Source: Amphibacillus indicireducens (lineage in GTDB: Bacteria; Bacillota; Bacilli; Bacillales; Amphibacillaceae). From it: DNA of 56,689 nt. Below the pieces are notes generated by a model that searched no databases, was not told where the DNA came from, and saw nothing but the letters and a program-made list of their open reading frames with translations. The DNA is taken from the NCBI RefSeq assembly GCF_039539605.1, contig NZ_BAABDL010000071.1, positions 1 to 56,689 on the forward strand, given 5' to 3'. Within the stretch, counting starts at the first letter, position 1, and every line of letters begins with the position of its first letter. This document shows, piece after piece, positions 42,046 to 49,756 of the stretch. The translations under genes and the position numbers were made by a program.

Positions 42046-42957
42046 ATGAATTTACAGGAGAGAGGTATTTTAAGAGTGATGTTGCAAAACAAACTTTTTA
42101 AATCTGATGGCCAATCTTTTGAGGATCTGTTTGTATCGATCATGAATTATGTGGATAATGACTTTCAATCGATTAAACCTTGGGGGAATATCGGAGATAG
42201 AAAAAATGATGGCTATATAAAGAGAACAAATACATACTATCAAGTTTATGCGCCGGAAGAGATTGAAAAAGCATATATGCAGTCAATAAAAAAGCTTGCA
42301 ACAGATTTTGATGGTTTAATGCAGCAATGGTCTCCGGTAAATTGCTTTTACTTTGTTTTAAATGATAAGTACAAAGGTATTCATCCAGATTTAATGCCTG
42401 AAATTCAGAAAATCAAAGATAAACATCATTTAGAAAGTGCAGGAATTATTACGGCTAAGGATATTGAAAATATGTTATTTACTTTAAAAGACGACCAAAT
42501 TATTAGTATTGTAGGAATACCACCAGATCCATCAAATATCAAAAATATAGATTACTCAGCATTAAATGAAGTGATTACGTATATAATGGAACTCCCTATC
42601 CAAACTAAACTAGATGACGATTTGGTATTACCTGATTGGGATGAGAAAATTCAGTTTAACGGGTTGTCCCAAATCATAGCGGACTTTCTGAACACAGCTT
42701 CTTATCAGCTGCATAATTTACAAACTTATTTATCAAATAACGGGCACTTTGTTGCAGATGAATTGAAGATTAGAGTAAATGAAGTGTATCAGCAGGAAAA
42801 ATCAACCAAAAATGGTGATCAGCTTTTTATGGCCATGGTTGAGCAGTTAAGTCCAAAGCAGACTCAGTCATATCAAAATACTGTTATTATTATAATGGCA
42901 AAATATTTTGAGACTTGTGATATTTTTGAGGAACCTAAAAAGGAGGAGAATGCATGA
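42046..42957 (+). CDS. ABC-3C system effector with restriction-endonuclease-like domain
   Basis: The 303-residue protein starts with FEDLFVSIMNYVDNDFQSIKPWGNIGDRKNDGYI then YYQVYAPEE. This acidic-strand-QxY pattern is that of PD-(D/E)xK-like nucleases found as effectors of predicted ABC three-component conflict systems. The C-terminal half is helical and would bind the middle component. The next two genes overlap by 4 and 10 bases and encode the middle component and a DUF2326 ATPase, which defines the system. It is predicted anti-phage or anti-plasmid; the assignment rests on gene order plus motifs. The GGGGG site lies about 10 bases upstream. Confidence 0.72.
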   Translation: MNLQERGILRVMLQNKLFKSDGQSFEDLFVSIMNYVDNDFQSIKPWGNIGDRKNDGYIKRTNTYYQVYAPEEIEKAYMQSIKKLATDFDGLMQQWSPVNCFYFVLNDKYKGIHPDLMPEIQKIKDKHHLESAGIITAKDIENMLFTLKDDQIISIVGIPPDPSNIKNIDYSALNEVITYIMELPIQTKLDDDLVLPDWDEKIQFNGLSQIIADFLNTASYQLHNLQTYLSNNGHFVADELKIRVNEVYQQEKSTKNGDQLFMAMVEQLSPKQTQSYQNTVIIIMAKYFETCDIFEEPKKEENA

Positions 42958-43196
42958 TTATGCCAACTAAACATACCCACTATCCCCAATCCCTGCTAGG
43001 ATTTGGTAGCTACCTCCTGACAAAAATTGATTACAAAAGAACAATAGATTCATTATGGCATGAGTATCAAAAGGATTTTTCCTCAAATAACTATCCAGTT
43101 AGACAGACTTTTGACAACTTTTTATTGACTCTGGTATTTCTTCACTCTGTTGGGGCAATTGAAGAAAGCAATGGGGGTGTGATCAAGTGCAATTGA
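42954..43196 (+). CDS. ABC-3C middle component
   Basis: The 80-residue protein fits the small middle-component families of ABC-3C systems: MPTKHTHYPQSLLGFGSYLL, then a TIDSLWHEY helix, a FDNFLLTLVFLHSVGAIEE winged-helix-like segment and a short terminal strand. It is thought to bridge the effector and the SMC-like ATPase. The start overlaps the effector stop (ATGA). An alternative in-frame start is ATG 42960. Confidence 0.78.
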   Translation: MIMPTKHTHYPQSLLGFGSYLLTKIDYKRTIDSLWHEYQKDFSSNNYPVRQTFDNFLLTLVFLHSVGAIEESNGGVIKCN

Positions 43197-44926
43197 TAAA
43201 GGTATCCTCAAATAAAACAAGTTTTAAAACAGTTCATTTTAATAAAAGTGGTCTCAATTTCATAGTTGCAAAACAGAAAGATGCAGAGAATAAAGAGGTT
43301 GGTAGAACTTATAACGGTGTAGGGAAATCTTTATTAATTAAGATTATTCACTTTTGTCTCGGAGCTAGTAAGAAAAGTTATAAAACGTTTTGTAATCAAC
43401 TACCTGGTTGGGAGTTTACATTAGAATTTGAAGCACAAGGAAGAAATTACGTTGCTAAACGAGCTACTGAGTATCCAAATAAAATCATTTTAGATGGTGA
43501 ACCTTTAACCCTAGCTAAATTTAATAAGAAGATGGCTGAAGTAAGTTTTAATTTACCTGATGATGTTAGTTATTTAAGCTTTAGGTCTTTACTGCCTTCT
43601 TTTATTAGATCGAATAAAAAAAGTTATGTTAGTTTTTATGATACTTCGGGTGCACATCAATCATATCAAAAGATGATATATAATGCTTTTTTGTTGGGCT
43701 TAGACGTATTCTTAGCACAAGAAAAACAACAATTAAGAAAAGAGTATAATCGAATTAAAGATTTTGAAACGAATTTTAAGAAAGATGAATTACTCCGGGA
43801 CTTTTTCTTTGGACAAAAGGATGTTGAGCTGACCATTGATGACCTTAATGATAAAATTGCAAAATTAGAGATGAATTTGGCGGAATTTAAAATAGCCGAT
43901 GATTATCATATGGTTCAAAAAGAAGCAGATAATGTAGAGAACGAGTTGTTTGAATTAAACAATAAAATCATTTTATTGAAAAATCAAATCCGATCAATAG
44001 ATAATAGTTTAAAAATAAAACCTAGTGAGGGTAATTTAGAAGATATTAAAAAGATTTATGGAGAAGTAAATGTTCATTTTTCTGATTCTGTAACAAAGAC
44101 TTTGTCTGATTTAGAATCATTTTATGAAAAGCTGATTTCTAATCGGAACAGAAGATTATTGGAACAGAAAAATAAAATTAAAGCAGAAATAAAAGATAAA
44201 GCTAGCTCTGCAGAAAAAATGCAAAAATCATTTGATCAACTGATGAAGTATTTAGGAGAGCATGAGGCTTTAGATGTTTTTGTAACAATGAGTGAAAGAT
44301 TATCTGACTTAAAATCAAAACGAGATAATTTAAAAAAATATCAAACGCTACAAAAAGAGTATAAAGAAAAGCTTCGTGAAATTGAAAAGGTCCAAATTGA
44401 ACAGTCAGAGGTAACAGATAAATACTTAGAGAGTATGAAGCCCGAAATTGAAGAAATAAGACGTTACTTTCGGAGTCTTGTTAAACGATTTTATCCAAAT
44501 AGTGTAGCAGGGTTAAAGATTGAAAATAATAGTGGTGATAATCAAGAAAGGTTTATTATTGAGGCTAAAGTAGAATCGGATAATTCAGATGGTATTAACA
44601 ATGTGAAAATATTCTGTTATGATTTAACAATATTATTTAAAGGGCAAAATCATAATGTGAATTTTGTTTTTCATGATAGTCGTTTGTTTGATGGCATAGA
44701 CGAACGTCAAAAAGGTGAGATGATGAAAGTTCTCTTTGAGGAATTTTCAAATACAGATCATCAATATATAGCTAGTGTCAATCAAAATCAACTTAACGAA
44801 ATAAAAAGTGTATTAGGAGATGAATTATATAAAAGTATTATTGAGGATAATACAGTATTAACACTAACTGATGAAGACCCATCCGAAAAACTTCTTGGTA
44901 TTCAAGTTGATATTGAAGAAAATTAA
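43187..44926 (+). CDS. DUF2326 SMC-like ATPase of the ABC-3C system
   Basis: This 579-residue ATPase has Walker A at 43-49 (NGVGKSL, after GRTY), about 200 residues of coiled coil (roughly 190-410, rich in K, E and L), and the C-terminal DUF2326 lobe with NFVFHDSRLFDGIDERQKG (Walker B-like) and a QYIASVNQNQL switch. It is the ATP-driven sensor of the three-component system, analogous to SMC/RecN-type proteins. The GTG start at 43187 overlaps the preceding gene by 10 bases and follows GGGGGTG. The operon ends with a terminator. Confidence 0.85.
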   Translation: MQLIKVSSNKTSFKTVHFNKSGLNFIVAKQKDAENKEVGRTYNGVGKSLLIKIIHFCLGASKKSYKTFCNQLPGWEFTLEFEAQGRNYVAKRATEYPNKIILDGEPLTLAKFNKKMAEVSFNLPDDVSYLSFRSLLPSFIRSNKKSYVSFYDTSGAHQSYQKMIYNAFLLGLDVFLAQEKQQLRKEYNRIKDFETNFKKDELLRDFFFGQKDVELTIDDLNDKIAKLEMNLAEFKIADDYHMVQKEADNVENELFELNNKIILLKNQIRSIDNSLKIKPSEGNLEDIKKIYGEVNVHFSDSVTKTLSDLESFYEKLISNRNRRLLEQKNKIKAEIKDKASSAEKMQKSFDQLMKYLGEHEALDVFVTMSERLSDLKSKRDNLKKYQTLQKEYKEKLREIEKVQIEQSEVTDKYLESMKPEIEEIRRYFRSLVKRFYPNSVAGLKIENNSGDNQERFIIEAKVESDNSDGINNVKIFCYDLTILFKGQNHNVNFVFHDSRLFDGIDERQKGEMMKVLFEEFSNTDHQYIASVNQNQLNEIKSVLGDELYKSIIEDNTVLTLTDEDPSEKLLGIQVDIEEN

Positions 44927-44960
44927 TTTTAAATATGGCTATAAGACTAAAGTTTTAGAT

Positions 44961-44990
44961 AGCCCCATAGTTACGGGGCTGCTTTTTATT
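44961..44990 (+). terminator. Terminator of the ABC-3C operon
   Basis: AGCCCC and GGGGCT pair around an 8-base loop and are followed by GCTTTTTATT, 35 bases after the ATPase stop. Confidence 0.75.
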
Positions 44991-45060
44991 ATTGTGAATG
45001 CCACAATAACGCCGGCGAATTTTTACTGGTGATTATAACAGGTTTAACTGAGTATTGCCG
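44988..45060. repeat. Dispersed repeat, copy 1 (partner at 49248)
   Basis: ATTATTGTGAATG-N-CA-Y-AATAACG is shared with 49248-49271, and similarity continues for about 45 more bases. Within this copy TTATTGTG and CACAATAA form an 8-bp hairpin with the loop AATGC. It lies at the truncated 5' end of the HerA remnant. Confidence 0.5.
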
Positions 45061-45567
45061 AATGTTTTACTATTTCAAAACTCTAGTCTTTATATCGATG
45101 CATCAAGAATTGGATCATCTGATGTAATTGGTGGAATGATTGTTGACTTAGTTAGCAATTATTTGATCGAGAAAGAAGGAATTAATCCTTTTGTTATGTT
45201 TATTGATGAAGCCCACAGATATACGAAGTCATCGAATCTAGAAAATGATTATTATACAGGACTCACATCAATAGCGAGAGAAGGGCGCAAAAAGGGGATT
45301 TTTTTGTTTTTAACTACTCAAAACCCAAAAGATATATCAGATGTTTTATTAGGCCAAGTTGGAACATTTTTAATACATCGATTAACTCATTCTGAAGAAA
45401 TAAGAGTGATACAGAATCACTTGGATCCAAATACTATAGGACAAATAAGAATGCTTAACAAGGGTGAAGCGATATTAACGAGCATTAACTTGCTTCAAGA
45501 TATTCATTTAAAGGTGAATAAGTGTAGTAGAGTTCATGGAAATGAGCCCCCCTTTATAGAACAATAA
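45055..45567 (+). pseudogene. C-terminal remnant of a HerA-like ATPase
   Basis: The 170-codon frame matches the last third of HerA/VirB4-type helicases: VMFIDEAHRYTK (Walker B region), GLTSIAREGRKKGIFLFLTTQNPKDIS, and HRLTHSEEIRVIQNHL. Walker A and the N-terminal HAS-barrel are missing, and there is no plausible start or ribosome site at 45055. HerA proteins pair with SIR2 or nuclease partners in defence systems; no partner remains here. It is a truncated relic at a repeat boundary. Confidence 0.75.
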
Positions 45568-45647
45568 AAATATGCTTTAGTTCTATTATTCATATCATCT
45601 TGCTGATTGAGATATTCTCTCTATTTTTAAGAAAGGTGTGTAAATCA

Positions 45648-46571
45648 ATGACACTACAACAATTAAGATATTTTATCGAAACGGTCAAACATGGGTCAAT
45701 TAATAAATCGGCGGAGAGTTTATTTATTTCCCAGCCGAGCTTATCTAAAGTGCTAAAAGAATTAGAAGCTGAAATCGGTTTGGAATTATTGATTCGTACA
45801 CCTCGTAGGATTACCTTAACGATTGATGGTGCTGAGTTTTTGGGTTATGCGAGACAAGTGGTTGAACAACACGATTTACTCGAGCGGCGTTGGTTGAATA
45901 AAACACCGTCACGTAGACTGTGTACGATTTCAACGCAACATTATGCTTTTGCGGTTAATGCTTTTGTAAATATGGTGAAAAAAACTGACGCACTAGAATA
46001 TGAGTATACATTGAGAGAAGCGCGGACGTTTGAGATTGTTGAAGATGTCAAAAATTTGCGGAGTGAGTTAGGGATTTTGTATAAGAGTAATTTTAATCAA
46101 GAAGTCATCGATAAGTTACTGAAAGAAAATCACTTGCTGTTTCATCCGCTTTTTACTGCTAAACCGCATGTATTTGTTAGTTCGACGAATCCACTGAGCC
46201 AGCAGGAACTTGTGACATTGGAAGATTTAGAGGACTATCCAAGGCTTTCATATGAACAGGGTGAGTTTAATTCGTTTTATTTCTCAGAGGAAATTCTGAG
46301 TACAGAGTATGCGAAGAAGGATATTAAAGTCGGTGACAGGGCAACAATTTTTAATCTAATGATTGGTTTAGACGGTTATACGATCTCTACAGGTATTGTG
46401 AGTGCTGATTTAAATGGTGATAATATCGTCGCCGTTCCACTTGATGTTGATGATGATATAACAGTAGGCTACATCACGCATAAAGATATTCAACTTACCC
46501 AACAGGCAAAACTGTATGTGAGAGAACTAATTGATGTCATTAAAGCATACGATGTCAAATTAAATGTCTAG
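45648..46571 (+). CDS. LysR-family transcriptional regulator
   Basis: This 307-residue regulator has a typical N-terminal winged helix-turn-helix (LQQLRYFIETVKHGSINKSAESLFISQPSLSKVLKELE, about 3-41) and a C-terminal periplasmic-binding-like effector domain. The ATG at 45648 with AAAGGTGTG upstream is preferred to the longer opening at 45600. It precedes a methionine-synthase-like gene by about 120 bases on the same strand. LysR proteins commonly control adjacent genes, so regulation of sulfur or methionine metabolism is plausible. A terminator separates the two. Confidence 0.88.
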   Translation: MTLQQLRYFIETVKHGSINKSAESLFISQPSLSKVLKELEAEIGLELLIRTPRRITLTIDGAEFLGYARQVVEQHDLLERRWLNKTPSRRLCTISTQHYAFAVNAFVNMVKKTDALEYEYTLREARTFEIVEDVKNLRSELGILYKSNFNQEVIDKLLKENHLLFHPLFTAKPHVFVSSTNPLSQQELVTLEDLEDYPRLSYEQGEFNSFYFSEEILSTEYAKKDIKVGDRATIFNLMIGLDGYTISTGIVSADLNGDNIVAVPLDVDDDITVGYITHKDIQLTQQAKLYVRELIDVIKAYDVKLNV

Positions 46572-46605
46572 TTATAGTTAAAAGCTATAACTAGGCATAT
46601 TTTTT
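46568..46605 (+). terminator. Terminator after the LysR gene
   Basis: CTAGTTATAG and CTATAACTAG are perfect 10-base complements around a 7-base loop, followed by GCATATTTTTT. The left arm overlaps the stop codon. Confidence 0.75.
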
Positions 46606-46689
46606 ATGTCTTAGTAATAATCCCAATGATGTGCTTTAATAATTAACATACGATTCAAATAAATATCAAAAGACAGAGGAGCATTTATC

Positions 46690-47850
46690 ATGAGTGAAAG
46701 ATTTCAAATTGTCGGTAGTTTATTGAGACCACAAGGATTATTAGATTATAAAGAAAAAATTGAGCATCGGGATGATATTACATATCCATTTTATGCTGAT
46801 TTTTCAGGTTATGAAGCATGTGAAGCCGAAGCGATTAAAGCTGTCGTGCAAAAACAAATTGACCACGGACTAACGGTTATTAGTGATGGTGAATTTTCTA
46901 AATCATTATGGCACTTAGATTTCGTCTGGGGATTCCAAGGTATTGAGCGTTATATCGCAGACCACGGCTATTTCTTCTGTGACCTCGATGGCACTGCAAA
47001 ATATGAAACACGAAGAGACATCGGCTTAAGAATTACAGCTGAATTAGACGCGCAAAACCATCATTTTATTAAAATTTTCAAGCAACTCAAAGAAGCAGCT
47101 GGAGATCATTCACTGAAACTATGTGTCCCATCACCATCACATATCTATGGTGAGTTATCATGGTCTGACAACATCGGTGGTAAAGAATCCATCTACCAAG
47201 ACGCACAGGCATTAAAACAGGGCTTAATCAGAGCTTATAAAACATTTGTTGCAGATTATGTTAAAGCAGGCGGAAAGATCTTGCAGTTTGATGACTGCCT
47301 ATGGTCAATTTTTGCCGACGATAACCCAAACTCGCCATACACGGGCGAGCAGATTAACCAAGAAGAAGTAAAAGCACTTGCAGCTGACTTCATTGAACTA
47401 AATAATACGATTATTGATTATGGTCACAGCCTAGGTTTAAAAATGTGGACACATAACTGCCGTGGAAACTATGATTCTCGTAATATGGGTGGCGGTTCAT
47501 ACAAAAAAATTGCCCACCTATTCTTAAAACAACTTAAATATGATCGTTTCTTCTTAGAATGGGACGATGAGCGCGCCGGTTCCATTGAAGCATTGGAAGT
47601 ATTTAAAGATAAACCAACGACAGAAATTGTCTTAGGTCTCTTATCATCAAAAACGAACACGTTAGATGACGAAACACGCGCGCTAAACTTACTAGAAAAA
47701 GCAGCAACGATTATTGATAAAGATCGTCTATACCTCTCACATCAATGCGGATTTGCCTCATGTGACGGAGGAAATGAACTAACAGAACAAGAGCAATGGG
47801 CAAAAATTGATCAAGGCCAACGCTTGGCTAAACAATTTTTTGGTGAGTGA
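46690..47850 (+). CDS. Cobalamin-independent methionine synthase-like protein (YxjG/YxjH type)
   Basis: This 386-residue protein corresponds to the C-terminal catalytic barrel of MetE as a stand-alone protein. Zinc-ligand signatures are THNCRGN (about 258-264), the WDDERAG segment and SHQCGFAS near the C-terminus; SDGEFSKSLWHLDF near the start is typical of YxjG/YxjH. It probably methylates homocysteine or a related thiol, but the methyl donor of this subgroup is uncertain because the MetE N-terminal folate domain is absent. The GAGGAGC site lies 10 bases upstream. It may be controlled by the LysR protein before it. Confidence 0.88.
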   Translation: MSERFQIVGSLLRPQGLLDYKEKIEHRDDITYPFYADFSGYEACEAEAIKAVVQKQIDHGLTVISDGEFSKSLWHLDFVWGFQGIERYIADHGYFFCDLDGTAKYETRRDIGLRITAELDAQNHHFIKIFKQLKEAAGDHSLKLCVPSPSHIYGELSWSDNIGGKESIYQDAQALKQGLIRAYKTFVADYVKAGGKILQFDDCLWSIFADDNPNSPYTGEQINQEEVKALAADFIELNNTIIDYGHSLGLKMWTHNCRGNYDSRNMGGGSYKKIAHLFLKQLKYDRFFLEWDDERAGSIEALEVFKDKPTTEIVLGLLSSKTNTLDDETRALNLLEKAATIIDKDRLYLSHQCGFASCDGGNELTEQEQWAKIDQGQRLAKQFFGE

Positions 47851-47892
47851 GATTGATGTTAAATGAGATAGGAAAATAGTGTGGTGAGTTGA

Positions 47893-47948
47893 GAAGCTCC
47901 TGGTGGGAATATGTTGAAATATATTTCTGGTGGGGGCTTTTTTTTGGT
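47893..47948 (+). terminator. Terminator after the methyltransferase gene
   Basis: AAGCTCC pairs with GGGGGCTT at the ends of a 30-base imperfect loop and is followed by eight T residues. Confidence 0.65.
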
Positions 47949-47971
47949 TTTGAAAGTATGGTGTGAGCGCT

Positions 47972-48035
47972 ACATCGGACACATTTCAATGTGAATACTC
48001 AAAATCTGTCTGAAGTTGGTGCTACATCAGACAGA
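47972..48035. repeat. CTACATCRGACA repeats with an inverted repeat
   Basis: CTACATCGGACA at about 47973 and CTACATCAGACA at about 48022 are near-identical; a related TATACATCGGACACAC occurs in the capsule leader at about 847. TCTGTCTGA at 48005-48013 and TCAGACAGA at 48027-48035 form a perfect 9-bp inverted repeat. Function unknown; they may be protein-binding sites or element remnants. Confidence 0.35.
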
Positions 48036-48055
48036 GTCAATTTATGATGTGTGAT

Positions 48056-48075
48056 AGTTACTAGTGAATTATATT
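48056..48075. repeat. 20-bp dispersed repeat, copy 1 (identical at 54459-54478)
   Basis: AGTTACTAGTGAATTATATT is present exactly here and at 54459. It lies upstream of the toxin-antitoxin pair. The gap 48036-48287 holds no gene. Confidence 0.55.
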
Positions 48076-48303
48076 TTTAAAAGTTGAGAAGTGTTAGACA
48101 TAATGAAATCATATTTACATAAATAAGTGAGATAAGAGAAAGTTTAAAAGATGCTAAAAAAGCGTTAGAAGCTGTTCGAAAAAAGAACTTTAAAATCAAA
48201 TCGGCTAATAAAAGCTCAAAATATACGCTGTAAATTAACATGCTAATAAACATTGTTATTAACAGCTAATGAAGATATAATATTAATAAAGGAGCTGATA
48301 AGT

Positions 48304-48549
48304 TTGACTAATATTAAGCCTGTCTCTGATTTAAGGAACTATACTGAGGTTCTGAATGAAGTAAGGGAAAATAGCCCCGTTTATTTGACTAGAAATGGCC
48401 GAGGGGAGTACGCCATAATCAAACTAGAAGAACTTGATAAGTTAAAAGCGACGATTAAATTACTTGCGAATCTTGCACAAGGAGAGAAGTCAGCAAGAGA
48501 TTCAGGATGGATTTCAGCGGATGATGTTGAATCCATGTTCGGTTTTTAG
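48304..48549 (+). CDS. Antitoxin of the Phd/YefM type
   Basis: This 81-residue protein has the Phd/YefM N-terminal fold: TNIKPVSDLRNYTEVLNEVRENSPVYLTRNGRGEYAIIKLEELDKL. This is a DNA-binding dimerisation domain with a flexible C-terminal part that wraps the toxin. It starts with TTG at 48304, nine bases after AAAGGAG; the longer frame has no ribosome site. It overlaps the toxin gene start region, the usual antitoxin-first arrangement, and probably autoregulates the operon with the toxin. Confidence 0.85.
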   Translation: MTNIKPVSDLRNYTEVLNEVRENSPVYLTRNGRGEYAIIKLEELDKLKATIKLLANLAQGEKSARDSGWISADDVESMFGF

Positions 48550-48557
48550 TGATGACT

Positions 48558-48899
48558 ATGATCGAATACTCACATCAAGCTGTAGAAGATCTAAAACAAA
48601 TTCAGAGTCGAATTAAAGTGAATTGGGGAGATGAGAGTGCAACGAAAATATTACAGAATATTTTCGTACAAATTAATAGGTTGAAACAATTCCCTTTTTC
48701 AGGAACTAATCTCGCTGAAATGATTGATGTACCAACGAATTACCGGTATATTTATGTTGAGAAGAATTACGTTTTTTACTATATTGATTCTGACAAAGTA
48801 CGGATTGTGCGAATATTAAATGAACGCCAAGACTTTTTATATCAGCTATTTGAACGTGATTTAAAATCTGTTGATGAAGAATATAATGATCAAGAATAA
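48558..48899 (+). CDS. RelE/ParE-family toxin
   Basis: The 113-residue protein fits the RelE/ParE superfamily: an N-terminal IEYSHQAVEDLKQIQSRI helix pair, central FPFSGTNLAEMIDVPTNYRYIYVEKNYVFYYI strands and VRIVRILNERQDF near the end. Such toxins cleave mRNA on the ribosome or poison gyrase; which of these applies cannot be told. Starts at 48549 (GTG), 48552 or 48558 are possible and all overlap or abut the antitoxin stop, so translation is coupled. Confidence 0.85.
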   Translation: MIEYSHQAVEDLKQIQSRIKVNWGDESATKILQNIFVQINRLKQFPFSGTNLAEMIDVPTNYRYIYVEKNYVFYYIDSDKVRIVRILNERQDFLYQLFERDLKSVDEEYNDQE

Positions 48900-49129
48900 A
48901 AGTCAGCTACCATCAGGAGAATAGAACTGTTAAATATAAGGATATACACCAGATCCCTATATGTGCGAAAAATATTAGGAACATTGCAGCTCATAACAGT
49001 CCTATTTTAATGGATCTTTCAAGAACTAATCAGAGCAGACCAGACCAAATTGTTAAGCCAATCCCTATTTTCACTAGTCAAATTGAAGGGTTATCCGCAA
49101 AGGAAAAAATCGGTTCGCCCGGTTTGTAA
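48886..49129 (+). pseudogene. C-terminal remnant of an Abi (AbiD/F-like) abortive-infection gene
   Basis: An open frame after the toxin gene encodes VKYKDIHQIPICAKNIRN, IAAHNSPILMDLSRTNQSRP and a basic tail ending at 49129. The RN-x-AAHN core with a following hydrophobic IL is characteristic of the C-terminal part of Abi_2 family (AbiD/AbiF) proteins. No start codon or N-terminal domain exists; the frame begins inside the end of the toxin gene. It is a truncated relic, assigned from motif recollection. Confidence 0.45.
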
Positions 49130-49162
49130 TAGTGGGGTCTTACTTCACTTGAGTTTAGCGTC

Positions 49163-49197
49163 AAAAACCACCCACCATTTTTGGTGGGTGTTTTTTT
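49163..49197. terminator. Bidirectional terminator between Abi remnant and type I toxin locus
   Basis: CACCCACCA and TGGTGGGTG form a perfect 9-bp stem with a 4-base T loop, flanked by a run of A on the left and seven T on the right. It can end transcription from both sides, including an antisense RNA from the toxin locus. Confidence 0.8.
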
Positions 49198-49247
49198 GCA
49201 TTTATGAAGTGGCATATAGTTGCTCTTGCACGGTGGGAGCTTCTATC

Positions 49248-49320
49248 ATTATTGTGAATGACATAATAACGATGGAGAGTTTTTGACAGAGGATTTAAAT
49301 CGGCTTAATTTTGATAGATT
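49248..49320. repeat. Dispersed repeat, copy 2 (partner at 44988)
   Basis: It shares ATTATTGTGAATG and AATAACG-NYGG-GA-TTTTT with the copy at 44988 and stays similar for about 70 bases. TTGACA at 49283-49288 within it could serve as a -35 for the toxin gene downstream. Confidence 0.5.
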
Positions 49321-49323
49321 GCT

Positions 49324-49474
49324 AACTCAAAGGTGGTTGGCACTCCTGGGGTAAGAATGGAGGGGTGCCTATGACGGTGTACGAGGCCTGTATGCTTTGT
49401 ATTGGTATTGCAGGTTTGATTTTTACGGCACTTGACTATAGAAATAAACAAAAAAAATAACCCACCTTTGAGTT
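49324..49474 (+). promoter_or_regulatory. Fold-back structures of the type I toxin mRNA
   Basis: Two complementary pairs are present. AACTCAAAGGTGG (49324-49336) is the exact complement of CCACCTTTGAGTT (49462-49474), a 13-bp pairing that joins the 5' leader to the sequence just after the stop codon. GGCACTCCT (49339-49347) pairs with AGGGGTGCC (49361-49369) with one G-T pair, burying the ribosome site. Both kinds of fold, 5'-3' closure and ribosome-site sequestration, are known to keep type I toxin mRNAs silent until processed. Confidence 0.7.
49371..49460 (+). CDS. Putative holin-like small toxin (type I toxin-antitoxin)
   Basis: The 29-residue peptide starts MTVYEACMLC, continues with one short hydrophobic helix (IGIAGLIFTAL) and ends in DYRNKQKK. 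The N-terminal MTVYEA, the single helix and the basic tail match the 'putative holin-like toxin' family (TxpA/BsrG/BsrE kind), membrane toxins controlled by an antisense RNA. GGAGGGG at 49359-49365 is an excellent ribosome site. The antitoxin RNA would be made from the opposite strand and overlap the 3' end; I see no unambiguous promoter for it. The peptide is at the short end of the family. Confidence 0.72.
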   Translation: MTVYEACMLCIGIAGLIFTALDYRNKQKK

Positions 49475-49537
49475 GAGAGCTCGGTGGATTATCTTGTCTA
49501 CCCTGCCAATCGCCTTTGAAGCGAAGCAGTCTGCATT

Positions 49538-49571
49538 GCTGTTAGTGTTAGCGCACTAACAGCTTTTATTA
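49538..49571 (+). terminator. Terminator downstream of the small toxin gene
   Basis: GCTGTTAGTG and CACTAACAGC pair perfectly over TTAGCG and run into TTTTATTATTT. It ends the toxin mRNA about 80 bases after the stop. The region 49475-49537 (with GCCAATCGCCTTTGAAGCG) would be the antisense overlap. Confidence 0.7.
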
Positions 49572-49756
49572 TTTACTTAATGCAGTATTTATATACTATA
49601 AGCAGTTATTATTAATCATACATAAAAATGTTGTGTAAATCAATCATTTTATCGATATCGTTAGTACTTTATTTTGTATCTCGCTACTTTAAAATATCTG
49701 TGTCTTGAAAATCACTTTTAAAATTGAACGTAATTTTCACTTTTCTTGTTACATAA

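Noticed and set aside
45055..45567. Intact HerA-type helicase gene
   Set aside because: Only the C-terminal third is present; the Walker A region and a translation start are missing.
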